From Nitrospira tepida (lineage in GTDB: Bacteria > Nitrospirota > Nitrospiria > Nitrospirales > Nitrospiraceae), in assembly GCF_947241125.1 (NCBI RefSeq), contig NZ_OX365700.1, forward strand, positions 3,318,001 through 3,382,000: DNA of 64,000 bases, written 5' to 3'. The stretch's first letter is position 1. Every line of letters begins with the position of its first letter. This document shows, piece after piece, positions 26,196 to 33,449 of this stretch. The position numbers were made by a program, and so were the translations under genes. The notes below the pieces were generated by a model, which saw only the letters and a program-made list of their open reading frames with translations, ran no database searches and was not told the DNA's origin.

Positions 26196-26534
26196 ATGAG
26201 TGAGTTCGCGAAGTATGCGCTGTATTTTCTGATCGGCGGGCTGGTCGTAAGCGTATCGAGCTACCTGGGGGCCAAGGGAGAGGGATTTCTGGCCGCCTTT
26301 GCGAGCACGTTTCCCGCCATCACCGGCGTGACCTTCATGCTGATTCAGATGAACGGCGGGACCGATTCGACCCTGATCTACGCCAAGCACCTCCTGTGGT
26401 TCGTGCCCCCCTGGCTGGCCTACGTCGGCTTCATGATCTTCGGCCTCAACCGGTTCGGCTTCTGGCCGACCATGGCCGGCTCGCTCACGGTCTACATGTG
26501 CTGCGTGGGGCTATTGCGGCTGGCGCTGAAATAG
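26196..26534 (+). CDS. DUF3147/GlpM-like small membrane protein
   Basis: A 112-aa protein with four predicted helices (YALYFLIGGLVVSVSSYLG, FAAFASTFPAITGVTFMLIQ, LWFVPPWLAYVGFMIFG, AGSLTVYMCCVGLLRLALK). The length and layout fit the DUF3147/GlpM family of small membrane proteins of unknown role. AAGGAGG lies 5 nt before the ATG. A decayed copy of its last ~30 codons recurs at 27267-27360, on the other side of a toxin-antitoxin pair. The 211-nt gap on its 5' side shows no gene. Confidence 0.8.
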   Translation: MSEFAKYALYFLIGGLVVSVSSYLGAKGEGFLAAFASTFPAITGVTFMLIQMNGGTDSTLIYAKHLLWFVPPWLAYVGFMIFGLNRFGFWPTMAGSLTVYMCCVGLLRLALK

Positions 26535-26557
26535 CACTCGGCTGTGCGGATCATGAT

Positions 26558-26586
26558 TTGACAGAATCCTGTACAGTATTTAGACT
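26558..26586 (+). promoter_or_regulatory. Promoter and candidate operator of TA module 1
   Basis: TTGACA (26558-26563), 17-nt spacer, TAGACT (26581-26586). The spacer contains a perfect 8-bp palindrome CTGTACAG (26569-26576), a plausible operator for autorepression by the antitoxin complex. CTGTACA also occurs at the same place in the promoter of module 2. Confidence 0.6.
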
Positions 26587-26616
26587 GCACCTGACAGGGT
26601 ACAAGGGGAGCCACTC

Positions 26617-26898
26617 ATGGCCATCACATCCAAAGACATCATCTCGTTGAGCCATGCCAGAGCGAAGCTGACGGAGCTTTGCGAGGAAGTTCGCGCCAAG
26701 GGCAGCGAAAAGATCATCACCAAAAACGGGGGCAGTTGCGCCGCACTCATCGATGCGGAGCGCCTCGACTACTACCACCGCTTGGAGCGCGAGCACATCC
26801 ATGTCGGGTTGCTGCAGGAAGCCATCAAGGGCCTGACCGACCTGAAAGCCAAGAAGAGGCTCAGCCTGGCCCAACTCAAGTCGCGGCATGGCCGGTAA
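26617..26898 (+). CDS. Phd/YefM-like antitoxin (TA module 1)
   Basis: A 93-aa protein with the Phd/YefM N-terminal fold (SLSHARAKLTELCEEVRAKG, then KIITKNGGSCAALIDAERLD), which forms dimers that bind the operator and carry the toxin-blocking C-terminal helix. AAGGGGAG precedes the ATG by 6 nt. It overlaps the toxin gene by 11 nt, the normal antitoxin-first order. Confidence 0.87.
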   Translation: MAITSKDIISLSHARAKLTELCEEVRAKGSEKIITKNGGSCAALIDAERLDYYHRLEREHIHVGLLQEAIKGLTDLKAKKRLSLAQLKSRHGR

Positions 26899-27262
26899 AC
26901 GTCCGGTCTTCGCCGAAAACTTCTCCGCGAACCTCACCGCCATCGAAGTCTTTCTCGGTCCCGACGGCCGCCGACGTTTCACGCGCCTGTTGGACCGGTT
27001 GTTCGACGACATCATTCCGACTCTCTGCCGTTTCCCTCGATCGGGTTGCTCCTTTCTGGAACGGACGGTGCAATCCACCAAGGCCGAGACACTCGTAAAA
27101 GATCTGCGCCGGATGCTTCGACCGGGCGACGACCTGCGGGAATACGTCATGGACGACTATCTGATCCTGTACCTCGTCCGCCGCAACGAGGTGATCTTCC
27201 TCTCGATCAAACACCATCGGCAACTCTCATTCGATCTCGCGCAATTCTGGCTGGAGGAATAG
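26888..27262 (+). CDS. RelE/ParE-like toxin (TA module 1)
   Basis: A 124-aa protein of the RelE/ParE size and pattern: basic helices (RRRFTRLLDRLFDDIIPTLC) and then the beta-sheet ending with REYVMDDYLILYLVRRNEVI and FLSIKHHRQLSFDL. Partnered with the preceding Phd-like antitoxin. Whether it is a ribosome-dependent RNase or gyrase poison cannot be told. It is a bit longer than typical RelE (about 95 aa). Confidence 0.83.
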   Translation: MAGKRPVFAENFSANLTAIEVFLGPDGRRRFTRLLDRLFDDIIPTLCRFPRSGCSFLERTVQSTKAETLVKDLRRMLRPGDDLREYVMDDYLILYLVRRNEVIFLSIKHHRQLSFDLAQFWLEE

Positions 27263-27266
27263 CCGG

Positions 27267-27360
27267 CTCAACAAATGGCGTCAGCTTCTGGCCGACCAAG
27301 ATAGAATCGCTCACCGTATACATGGGCTGCGTGCGATTATTGTGGTCGGCGCTGCGATGA
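27267..27360 (+). pseudogene. Decayed duplicate of the 3' end of the DUF3147-like gene
   Basis: This 94-nt stretch aligns with the last 90 nt of the DUF3147-like gene (26445-26534): CTTCTGGCCGACCA, TCGCTCAC, TACATG, GCTGCGTG and GGCGCTG are shared in order. The downstream part translates as FWPTKIESLTVYMGCVRLLW against FWPTMAGSLTVYMCCVGLLR in the intact gene and ends at the same place with a stop. A 4-nt indel breaks the frame further 5'. The two copies flank TA module 1. Confidence 0.75.
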
Positions 27361-27390
27361 ATGCGCACGGGGTTTATGAGCACACGAATC

Positions 27391-27419
27391 TTGCGACGGT
27401 GACCTTAATTCTGTACACT
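27391..27419 (+). promoter_or_regulatory. Promoter of TA module 2
   Basis: TTGCGA (27391-27396), 17-nt spacer, TACACT (27414-27419), 22 nt before the antitoxin ATG. CTGTACAC across the -10 echoes the CTGTACAG palindrome in module 1. Confidence 0.5.
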
Positions 27420-27440
27420 GGCATTCGGATAGGAGGCACC

Positions 27441-27707
27441 ATGAGCCGTACCATTTCTCTCAAGGAAGCCCGGGCGAAGTTTTCCATGTTGGTGGAAAAA
27501 GCCGATCGCTTATCCGAGCGCTTTGTCGTCACCAAGAACGGCCTGCCGAAAGCCGTCGTCATGGGTGCAGATGAATTCGAGAGTTGGGTAGAAACCTTGG
27601 AGTTACTGTCCAATCCAAAGGCCGTCAAAGCGCTGGAGCGAGGACTCAAGCAAGCCAAGGCTGGCAAGCTTCGTTCGTTTGAGCGAGTCTTTGGTGAGCC
27701 TCAGTGA
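27441..27707 (+). CDS. Phd/YefM-like antitoxin (TA module 2)
   Basis: An 88-aa Phd/YefM-type antitoxin: MSRTISLKEARAKFSMLVEK, then RFVVTKNGLPKAVVMGADEF and an amphipathic C-terminal region. AGGAGG (27431-27436) precedes the ATG by 4 nt; a reading from 27342 would include the decayed DUF3147 remnant and is rejected. Overlaps the toxin start by 4 nt. Confidence 0.88.
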   Translation: MSRTISLKEARAKFSMLVEKADRLSERFVVTKNGLPKAVVMGADEFESWVETLELLSNPKAVKALERGLKQAKAGKLRSFERVFGEPQ

Positions 27708-27958
27708 GGGAGGTTCGGCTGACGCCGCAGGCCGTCAAGGACTTGACCGTATTTGATGAGTTGACCCGCCAGAGAATCAAGAACGCCCTCCGCCATCTTG
27801 CGCAACACCCCCTCGACGGCAAGCCACTCAAAGGCAAGTTCCAGAAAGATAAGGTCTGGTCCTACCGTGTCTGGCCATACCGCATTCTGTACCGGAGGGA
27901 AGGATCGGAATGGTTGGACGTCCTGTCGCTCGAGCACCGGAAAGACGTCTATCGTTAG
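27704..27958 (+). CDS. RelE/ParE-family toxin (TA module 2)
   Basis: An 84-aa compact RelE/ParE toxin beginning with GTG: EVRLTPQAVKDLTVFDEL, QRIKNALRHLAQHPLDGKPL, then the core VWSYRVWPYRILYRR and C-terminal LSLEHRKDVYR, with the basic and aromatic residues expected of an mRNA interferase. Start overlaps the antitoxin stop (GTGA). Different from the longer toxin of module 1. Confidence 0.9.
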   Translation: MREVRLTPQAVKDLTVFDELTRQRIKNALRHLAQHPLDGKPLKGKFQKDKVWSYRVWPYRILYRREGSEWLDVLSLEHRKDVYR

Positions 27959-27986
27959 GTCCGCGTGCGGAAGCGATCTGGCAGCG

Positions 27987-28017
27987 TCGGGGCCGTCGGA
28001 TTGCCGACCAGCCCCGA
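27987..28017 (+). terminator. GC-rich hairpin after TA module 2
   Basis: TCGGGGC (27987-27993) pairs with GCCCCGA (28011-28017), with an inner GTCGG/CCGAC stem. It starts 28 nt after the toxin stop. No T-tract follows, so termination is possible but not assured. Confidence 0.4.
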
Positions 28018-28099
28018 TCGCCTCACCCCAGGCCCTCTCTTCGGCGTTCCCGCCCCGGCAGGAGGCCGGGCAGCGGGCTCATGGACACCCGCTGCCTCA

Positions 28100-28125
28100 G
28101 CCGGCCGGTCCGTAGACCGGCCGGC
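28100..28125. repeat. Perfect 11-bp inverted repeat between TA modules 2 and 3
   Basis: GCCGGCCGGTC and GACCGGCCGGC flank a 4-nt loop (CGTA). It lies in the 264-nt gap between modules 2 and 3, which also carries a TCACCCCAGGCCCTCT fragment (from ~28022) like the dispersed C/T-rich repeats elsewhere in the window. Confidence 0.6.
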
Positions 28126-28185
28126 TCCGGGCCGGCACCATACCAATGCACCGTGCGGGCGGACTCACTGTGGGCGAACTTACTG

Positions 28186-28214
28186 TTGACAACAGGCACA
28201 CATCGTCATAGCCT
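28186..28214 (+). promoter_or_regulatory. Candidate promoter of TA module 3
   Basis: TTGACA (28186-28191), 17-nt spacer, then a weak -10 TAGCCT (28209-28214). Expected transcription start is about 28220-28222, directly at the ATG at 28223, which has no ribosome site; the toxin mRNA could be leaderless. Confidence 0.4.
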
Positions 28215-28222
28215 ACCGCAAT

Positions 28223-28513
28223 ATGATGGAGGAATCGGATTATGCCTTCGACCCGGACGAGAACGCCTGGCTCATCCGAGAACGAGGAATCAGCTTCGAA
28301 CAGATCATCGCGCTGATCGAAGGCGGCAATCTCGTTCGGGTGCTGGAACACCACGACCGCGAGCGCTATCCCAACCAGCTTCTCTATGAGGTCGATATTG
28401 AGGGATATATCTACGTCGTCCCGGTCGTCAGAGCACACCGGACACTGTTTCTAAAGACGATCTATCCCAGCCGAAAAGCCACCAGAAACCGTGCCAAAGG
28501 AAGCACACCATGA
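28223..28513 (+). CDS. BrnT-like toxin (TA module 3)
   Basis: A 96-aa protein of the BrnT-like RelE-superfamily type: YAFDPDENAWLIRERGISFE, then EQIIALIEGGNLVRVLEHHD, a beta-sheet core (YIYVVPVVRAHRTLFLKTI) and the basic end YPSRKATRNR, matching the xxSRKATR motif of BrnT. The toxin-first order also matches brnT-brnA. Its stop overlaps the antitoxin start as ATGA. Confidence 0.78.
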   Translation: MMEESDYAFDPDENAWLIRERGISFEQIIALIEGGNLVRVLEHHDRERYPNQLLYEVDIEGYIYVVPVVRAHRTLFLKTIYPSRKATRNRAKGSTP

Positions 28514-28791
28514 AGAAGAAAACTGTGCTGGATGAAGACGAGGAAAAGCTGATCGCTGATTACGAGCGTGGCGCCTTCAGACCGGTCAAGAATCAGGACA
28601 GGGCCAGAAAAGAAGCCATGGAAGCCGCCCGCCGTTACATGCGCAAGGATGCCCGGATCAATATCCGATTATCGACCGCTGACCTTGAAATGCTGAAGCG
28701 GCGAGCCGCCGAGGAAGGCCTGCCCTATCAAAGTCTGATAGCCAGCATTCTTCATAAATACGTAAGCCGCTCTGCGCCACACACGAACTAA
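28510..28791 (+). CDS. BrnA/CopG-like ribbon-helix-helix antitoxin (TA module 3)
   Basis: A 93-aa acidic protein with a C-terminal ribbon-helix-helix (INIRLSTADLEMLKRRAAEE, then LPYQSLIASILHKYVS) and an N-terminal charged region for toxin binding. Downstream position and 4-nt overlap with the toxin gene support the pairing. Confidence 0.82.
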   Translation: MKKKTVLDEDEEKLIADYERGAFRPVKNQDRARKEAMEAARRYMRKDARINIRLSTADLEMLKRRAAEEGLPYQSLIASILHKYVSRSAPHTN

Positions 28792-29126
28792 CCAGACCCG
28801 GATAGCCGGCTGCGGAAACCCTGACCGGTGTGCTTCGACTGGCCTGTCCTGAGTCGATCGAAGGGCTCATGCTGCGACTGCCTCATGCTTCGACTGGCTC
28901 AGCATGAACGAATGCTCGAGACCGCATTTCGATTCGCTCGCCCAGGGTAAGACCCCGGGATCGGGGAAATTTGTCGAGCTGCGGAATCAGCCAGCTGAGC
29001 AGCTCATGGCAGGATTGCACGGCCTGCGGAACGGTGGCAGCCATGATTCCCTCACCCCACCCCTCTCCCGATCAAAAATCGGGCGAGGAAGAATTTCGGA
29101 AGGGTAAAGGGTCAAAGAGCAAAGGG
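28792..29126. repeat. 335-nt gene-free gap with dispersed repeat fragments
   Basis: No gene seen. Two copies of a TGCTTCGACTGGC sequence (~28830 and ~28887), the second continuing as TCAGCATGAACG, resemble common dispersed intergenic repeats. A hairpin at 29062-29088 pairs CCTC-CCCGAT with ATCGGG-GAGG around CAAAA and follows CCCTCACCCC, the same C/T-rich repeat type as at 10905-11000 and inside the mod gene. The gap separates the TA cluster from a convergent pseudogene. Confidence 0.5.
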
Positions 29127-30224
29127 TTACGGAATGTCCTGAGCAAGACGGAAGCCCGCATCGATGTTCACGAGATGGCGGTCGCCCTTACCCCGATTCG
29201 AGACACGCAAGTCCCAGGGACCGTAGCTCCAGGAGCCGCCCCGTACCACGCGCCTGTCGCAATTCCCATCGTTCGCTTCTAACCAGGCCGACCCATCCCT
29301 CGGTGCCCCTCTGTAATCGTCGTGCACACAATCTTTGACCCACTCCCACACGTTCCCGCTCATGTCATACAGTCCAAGTCCATTGGGCTTCTTACTGCCA
29401 ACTTCCTCTGTGCGATTTGCTTTGCGGTACACAGCATAGTCCTTCAACTGGCGCTCATCGGATGTGCCTGCCCAAATTTCATCTTTTCCTCCACTTCGCG
29501 CCGCGTATTCCCATTCGGATTCCGTCGGCAACCGATAGCGCTTGCCAGTCGCTTCGGATAACCATTGAGCATAGGCTTGCGCATCTTCCCAAGATACGTT
29601 GATGACCGGACGAGACCTACGTCCCCAATCCATATCACTGGGCAACGTCCGACCCGTGGCTAAGGCGAACCGGTCATATTCGGCAAAGGTAACTTCATAC
29701 TTGCCCAAGGCAAACGGTTTGAGCGTAACCTCCTGCACGGGTTGCTCGTTTGACCCTCCTGTACCGTATAAGTCACCTCGCCGAAAGACGCCACCTGGCA
29801 CAATTACCATCTCTGGCTCGGTTTGGATGCTGACAAAGAAGGATTGAACTTTCAGGATGGCCTGATCGACGTTATACTTCTTCTCCCAGAGCCAGGTAGC
29901 TATCCAGAGCCCCACGAGGAGGATCAGCAGCGCCAGGCTGAAATACCTTTGTCGTCGCCTCGCTCGCTCGGCCACTTGCCGCGCATCCTCTGCTGCCTTC
30001 TGCGCTTGTTCGGCCGCGGCGGCTCGCGCGCGTTCGGCTTCTTCACGTTTGGCCGCTTCCTCAGCGAGGCGCCGCCTGTGCCAGCTCGTGCTCGGCCCGT
30101 TGCCGCTCTGCCCGCGCCGCCCGCTCACGAGCCTCGGCACTCTGCCTGATGTACTCTTTTTCCTCATCCGTGAGAATGTCCGCTTTCTGAGAGAGCCAGC
30201 GTTGCGCCTCCACCAGCAACGCAC
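29127..30224 (-). CDS. FGE-sulfatase (SUMF1/EgtB/PvdO) domain fragment with TM helix
   Basis: Last frame of the broken gene. Meaningful sequence begins near 30110 with a charged coiled coil (RLAEEAAKREEAERARAAAA), then a TM helix (YFSLALLILLVGLWIATWLW) and the formylglycine-generating-enzyme fold: MVIVPGGVFRRGD, RLPTESEWEYAARSGG, GNVWEWVKDC, RRVVRGGSW and the terminal AGFRLAQD. The first ~35 codons of the open frame are out-of-frame translation. In STAND proteins such domains can serve as ligand sensors; C-type-lectin-like fold. Confidence 0.75.
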   Translation of the reverse strand: MRCWWRRNAGSLRKRTFSRMRKKSTSGRVPRLVSGRRGQSGNGPSTSWHRRRLAEEAAKREEAERARAAAAEQAQKAAEDARQVAERARRRQRYFSLALLILLVGLWIATWLWEKKYNVDQAILKVQSFFVSIQTEPEMVIVPGGVFRRGDLYGTGGSNEQPVQEVTLKPFALGKYEVTFAEYDRFALATGRTLPSDMDWGRRSRPVINVSWEDAQAYAQWLSEATGKRYRLPTESEWEYAARSGGKDEIWAGTSDERQLKDYAVYRKANRTEEVGSKKPNGLGLYDMSGNVWEWVKDCVHDDYRGAPRDGSAWLEANDGNCDRRVVRGGSWSYGPWDLRVSNRGKGDRHLVNIDAGFRLAQDIP

Positions 30225-31833
30225 CTCGGAGCAGGGCGCCGTCGTCTTGTGTATTTTGCTGCCATTCGTTCACGCGCCCTCTCAACCGTTCCCGCCACAG
30301 CAGAAACTCACGATCCTCATTCAGCCATCCTTGCAACCGGTGCCACTGGCGGATCAGCGCTTCGTGACTGACTTCGACGGTCTCTTCTCCGGCCACCGCG
30401 CGATTCGTGACGAGCAGTCGCTCGTCCGCGAGTTTTTTGACGACATCCATGGCGGCCGAGCCGATTTCTGAGAGCGCCGCTCTGCGGCGGGTATCGTCAC
30501 CGGTCTCGCCCGCTCGGACCACGTGAAGGAAGACGCGTTTGACCGCTTCTTGTTCCGGGGGCGTGAGCTTGGCAAAGACCGCTTCGGCCTTTTTCGCCAC
30601 GGCGCCTTGCAATCCGCCCATGGCTTCATAGGCCTGGTGCGACAGCTCCGGCCCTTGGCGGTCCTCCCACAAGCGTTTGAGCACGAATTCGAGCAGGGGC
30701 AGATGGCCCGGCTCATCACCAACGTCGTCCAGGATCCGCGTCACAAAACCGGCGGCAAAGGACAGTTCGACGCGTCGGGCCGGGGACGTGATGGCCTGCT
30801 CCAATTCGGCTCGCGTCATCGGTCCCACATTGACCTGCGCGCCCTGCAGTCGGTCGGAGAGCGGGCGATAGGAGAGCGCCTTTCCGACAAAGTCCCCGCG
30901 GATTGTGAGAATCGCGGTCCATGAGCCTCTCTCGCTGGCATCGAGTATTTCATCGATGAACCGGCGGCGTTGGTGATCATCCTTCGCGACCGTATAGAGT
31001 TCCTCGGCTTGATCGATGACGAGCAACAACCGATTCGTTCCCGATTGTTTTTCCAAAATGCGCAGGCCGACGTCGTGCAGGCTGACTGCTTTCTTCGCGA
31101 AGGCGTCCGCGAGCTTGTTGATCTTCAACAAGCGATCTGTTTCATCCATCGTTTCCGGCTCAAGGAGCGGCGATACCGCCCGCGCAAGGGCCTTCAGCGG
31201 TTCATCGCCAGGAAACAGTGTCGCGACTTCCCAGGTCGTGTCTTTCTCCTGCCGTAGCTGCGGGACCAAGCCGGCTCTCACGACCGACGACTTGCCGGAG
31301 CCCGATGCCCCGACTACGGCGATGAATCGATGCTGACGGATGGCCTCATAAAGATCCCGGATTGCGGCGTTCCGCCCAAAAAAGAACGGCGCATCCTCTT
31401 CCCGAAAGTAGAGCAGGCCGCGGTAAGGGCAGAGGGTCGCACGGGTGACTCTGATGCGTTCGGCAAGGTCCGGCCCAGGCGCTTCACCTCGGATAGCTCC
31501 GGCAAGCAGCGAAAGCAGAAGCGGATCATCCGTTCCCTGACGCAAATCGACCCAGGTATTCTGGCCAAGGAAGCCCAGTACCGGATCCGAGCCCGGCAGC
31601 AACACGGGCATGACAGGAAAGTCCGCTTTGCGCCCCTGCCGATCCAGCGCAAAGTTTGATTCCCGCTGCTGCCATGGCCCCATCTCACCGGGACCAATGC
31701 ACACGGCGACCGCACGGCACGAAGCCAGTGTCTGTTCCAGCGCCTGCGGCCACGGTCGACCGGGCACGAGATACCAGCGATCGAGGAATGGCTTGAGGTT
31801 CCTGATCGCGGAGTGATCGCGCGATGCGCTCAA
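30061..31833 (-). CDS. TIR/nSTAND NTPase fragment (middle frame of the broken gene)
   Basis: Longest single frame of the broken gene, up to 590 codons. It holds the second half of a TIR-like domain (AVCIGPGEMGPWQQRESNFA), then the linker CPYRGLLYFREEDAPFFFGR that opens nSTAND NTPases, Walker A GASGSGKSS, Walker B-like LLLVIDQAEELYT, the sensor-like TILTIRGDFVG, a winged-helix-like region and a coiled coil that stops abruptly at AEHELAQAAPR. As annotated alone it would lack half of its TIR domain and its effector/sensor C-terminus. Confidence 0.75.
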   Translation of the reverse strand: MSASRDHSAIRNLKPFLDRWYLVPGRPWPQALEQTLASCRAVAVCIGPGEMGPWQQRESNFALDRQGRKADFPVMPVLLPGSDPVLGFLGQNTWVDLRQGTDDPLLLSLLAGAIRGEAPGPDLAERIRVTRATLCPYRGLLYFREEDAPFFFGRNAAIRDLYEAIRQHRFIAVVGASGSGKSSVVRAGLVPQLRQEKDTTWEVATLFPGDEPLKALARAVSPLLEPETMDETDRLLKINKLADAFAKKAVSLHDVGLRILEKQSGTNRLLLVIDQAEELYTVAKDDHQRRRFIDEILDASERGSWTAILTIRGDFVGKALSYRPLSDRLQGAQVNVGPMTRAELEQAITSPARRVELSFAAGFVTRILDDVGDEPGHLPLLEFVLKRLWEDRQGPELSHQAYEAMGGLQGAVAKKAEAVFAKLTPPEQEAVKRVFLHVVRAGETGDDTRRRAALSEIGSAAMDVVKKLADERLLVTNRAVAGEETVEVSHEALIRQWHRLQGWLNEDREFLLWRERLRGRVNEWQQNTQDDGALLRGALLVEAQRWLSQKADILTDEEKEYIRQSAEARERAARAERQRAEHELAQAAPR

Positions 31834-32074
31834 CTGGCTCCCGATCGCGCCAGTGGTAACTCAGGAACACATCGAAGTGATCAGGAGACATTGGTCTCTC
31901 ACAACTTGAACGACTGAATGTGGTCACCAAGTCACTCCGCAGACAGTACCTACGGAGCATCGCCCGAATGGCGTGGATTGTACGCTTTCAGCAGATTAAG
32001 GCAAGGTGGCTGGAATGATGAAGCCCCAGAAGTGAGCCAAAAAATGGTCCGCTTTTCGACTGAAATGGATCAGG

Positions 32075-32443
32075 CTAGCGCAGCGAATTCAGATAGGCGA
32101 TGAGGTCGGAGATTTCGCGGTCGGAGAGGTGGCGCGTGCCGGTCATGGTCGAACCGCCGATGCCGTCCTTGATCGCGCGGTAGAGTTCCAGGTCGGTTCT
32201 GATCCGGAGTGCGAACCAATCACGCAGGTTCGGCGGCACGCGGCGCGGAGAAGGTCCGGCAAAGGGCGTGATGATGGGCGGGATATAGCCCGGCGCGACA
32301 CCGAACAATATCTCTTGCCTCACATCCGTAAACATGTCGGCATCCCGACCGTGGCAGGTGTTGCAGGCCCCCTTGCCGTTGAACAGGGCCCGCCCTTCGG
32401 CGACCGGATCTCTGGACAAGGGAATCATTGGCAGCGCCAGCAC
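32075..32443 (-). CDS. Class I c-type cytochrome domain lacking its own signal peptide
   Basis: Up to 122 residues with one haem site CNTCH, the downstream Met ligand region likely TMTGTRHLSDREISDLIAYL, and the usual N-terminal helix AEGRALFNGKGA. As it stands the ORF starts MLALPMIPLSRDPVAEG (GTG) with no export signal, yet a c-type haem needs periplasmic maturation. The frame is open on its 5' side through a Pro/Glu/Ser linker to a TAG at 32549-32551, the stop codon of the secreted protein 5' of it in the same frame. It is probably the detached C-terminus of that protein. Confidence 0.7.
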   Translation of the reverse strand: MLALPMIPLSRDPVAEGRALFNGKGACNTCHGRDADMFTDVRQEILFGVAPGYIPPIITPFAGPSPRRVPPNLRDWFALRIRTDLELYRAIKDGIGGSTMTGTRHLSDREISDLIAYLNSLR

Positions 32444-32548
32444 CTGCTGGACCGGTTCAGGCTGCGGGGATTCGGGCTGTGACGATTCTGCTGCTCTTGG
32501 CTCACTCGACGGCTTAATCGATTCTGTCGACTTCGGCGGTTCGACAAG

Positions 32549-33259
32549 CTAGGCCGTTCCGGCTGCTTCGGTCGGCTCGGATCGCCGAGGCCGCTGCTCG
32601 GCATTGGGCTTGCCGGTGACGGTCCAACTGATCAAGGTTTCATCCGGGCTGAACGTGATCGTCAATCCCGTGTCCGAATAGGTCCAGATCTCCTCCTGCC
32701 CCCGTTTCTTGATCGTCTTGGGCTTGCCGAATCGCTGCGCGATCTCATCGCGGCTCATCCCGGCGTACGGCGACAGGTCTTGGATTGGAGGGGATGGAGG
32801 CGGCGGTGTAATCGGTGCAGTTTCCGACGGTTTGGACTCTTCCTGTTCCGAGGTTGGCGCCTTGCGCGACCGCTCCGGAATCGTCGCCCGTTTCGGCAGG
32901 GCTGCGACCTTCGTTTGATTGACGCGTAGCAACCGCCAGGCCGAAGTGGTGCCTTTCGGACAGCCGGGCGCATCCGGCTCTTCATAGACCATGGCGGTCT
33001 CGATCAACAGGCGGGAGGTGTCTCGCCCCTGCGCATAGGCGTTCAATTCTTTCATGCCCGCGTCGAACGCCCGCGACCGCGCCTCTTCGGCCGTTCGCGC
33101 GCAGGAAGCCACGCCGACAAAGTACACCTCATCCCCAAACCGGAACATCGCCTGTTCCGTCCAAAACGGCCGGAGAAGAGAGCTGTCGGCCCGGGCAATT
33201 TCAGGCGCGATCTGGGGCAGGCTAAGCAGGAGAATGATGGCAAAGACAGCAGCCGGCAT
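32549..33259 (-). CDS. Secreted protein with BamE/OmlA-like module, ending at an in-frame TAG
   Basis: A 236-aa precursor: signal peptide (AVFAIILLLSLPQIAPEIARA), a domain with VYFVGVASCARTAEEARSRA (similar to LPP20-like envelope modules), a Pro-rich linker, and a BamE/SmpA/OmlA-like repeat (YAGMSRDEIAQRFGKPKTI, IWTYSDTGLTITFSPDETL). It stops at TAG 32551-32549. The same frame continues for 35 sense codons of Pro/Glu/Ser linker straight into a c-type cytochrome domain (to 32075), so a 394-residue protein interrupted by one amber codon is likely. Confidence 0.8.
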   Translation of the reverse strand: MPAAVFAIILLLSLPQIAPEIARADSSLLRPFWTEQAMFRFGDEVYFVGVASCARTAEEARSRAFDAGMKELNAYAQGRDTSRLLIETAMVYEEPDAPGCPKGTTSAWRLLRVNQTKVAALPKRATIPERSRKAPTSEQEESKPSETAPITPPPPSPPIQDLSPYAGMSRDEIAQRFGKPKTIKKRGQEEIWTYSDTGLTITFSPDETLISWTVTGKPNAEQRPRRSEPTEAAGTA

Positions 33260-33449
33260 GAGCGCACATCCCGCAACGACGGACGGACGAGACCGCCGTC
33301 ATGCTTTATTGTACCCGGTTCTCCTTCGAGGCACACCCCGACTCCCATTGCGGAAATCAAGAAATCGCGCTCAACGACAACAGCTCGTTGCTCTGGCGGA
33401 GGCCCCTTGCTAGGATGGTTTGTTTTTGCCTCCTCTCAGGGATGTAGCG

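Larger units (their letters stand above)
29127..31891 (-). pseudogene. TIR-nSTAND-TM-formylglycine-enzyme gene broken by two frameshifts
   Basis: Reading from the ATG at 31891, the frame begins as a TIR-like domain (FDVFLSYHWRDREPVERIAR), shifts by one base near 31801, continues as FLDRWYLVPGRPWPQALEQT and an nSTAND NTPase, shifts again by one base near 30068-30077, and continues through a charged coiled coil, one TM helix and a FGE-sulfatase domain. Omitting one base at each site restores a single 920-codon ORF (2763 nt) with smooth joins (RSLRDQ-NLKPFLDRW; HELAQA-RLAEEAAKR). Similar STAND proteins are signalling or anti-phage sensors. The breaks could be decay or sequencing error. Confidence 0.8.

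Noticed and set aside
28800-29126. Possible diversity-generating retroelement template next to the FGE domain
   Set aside because: FGE-like domains can be DGR targets, but no reverse transcriptase and no near-copy of the domain's end with adenine changes was seen in the window.
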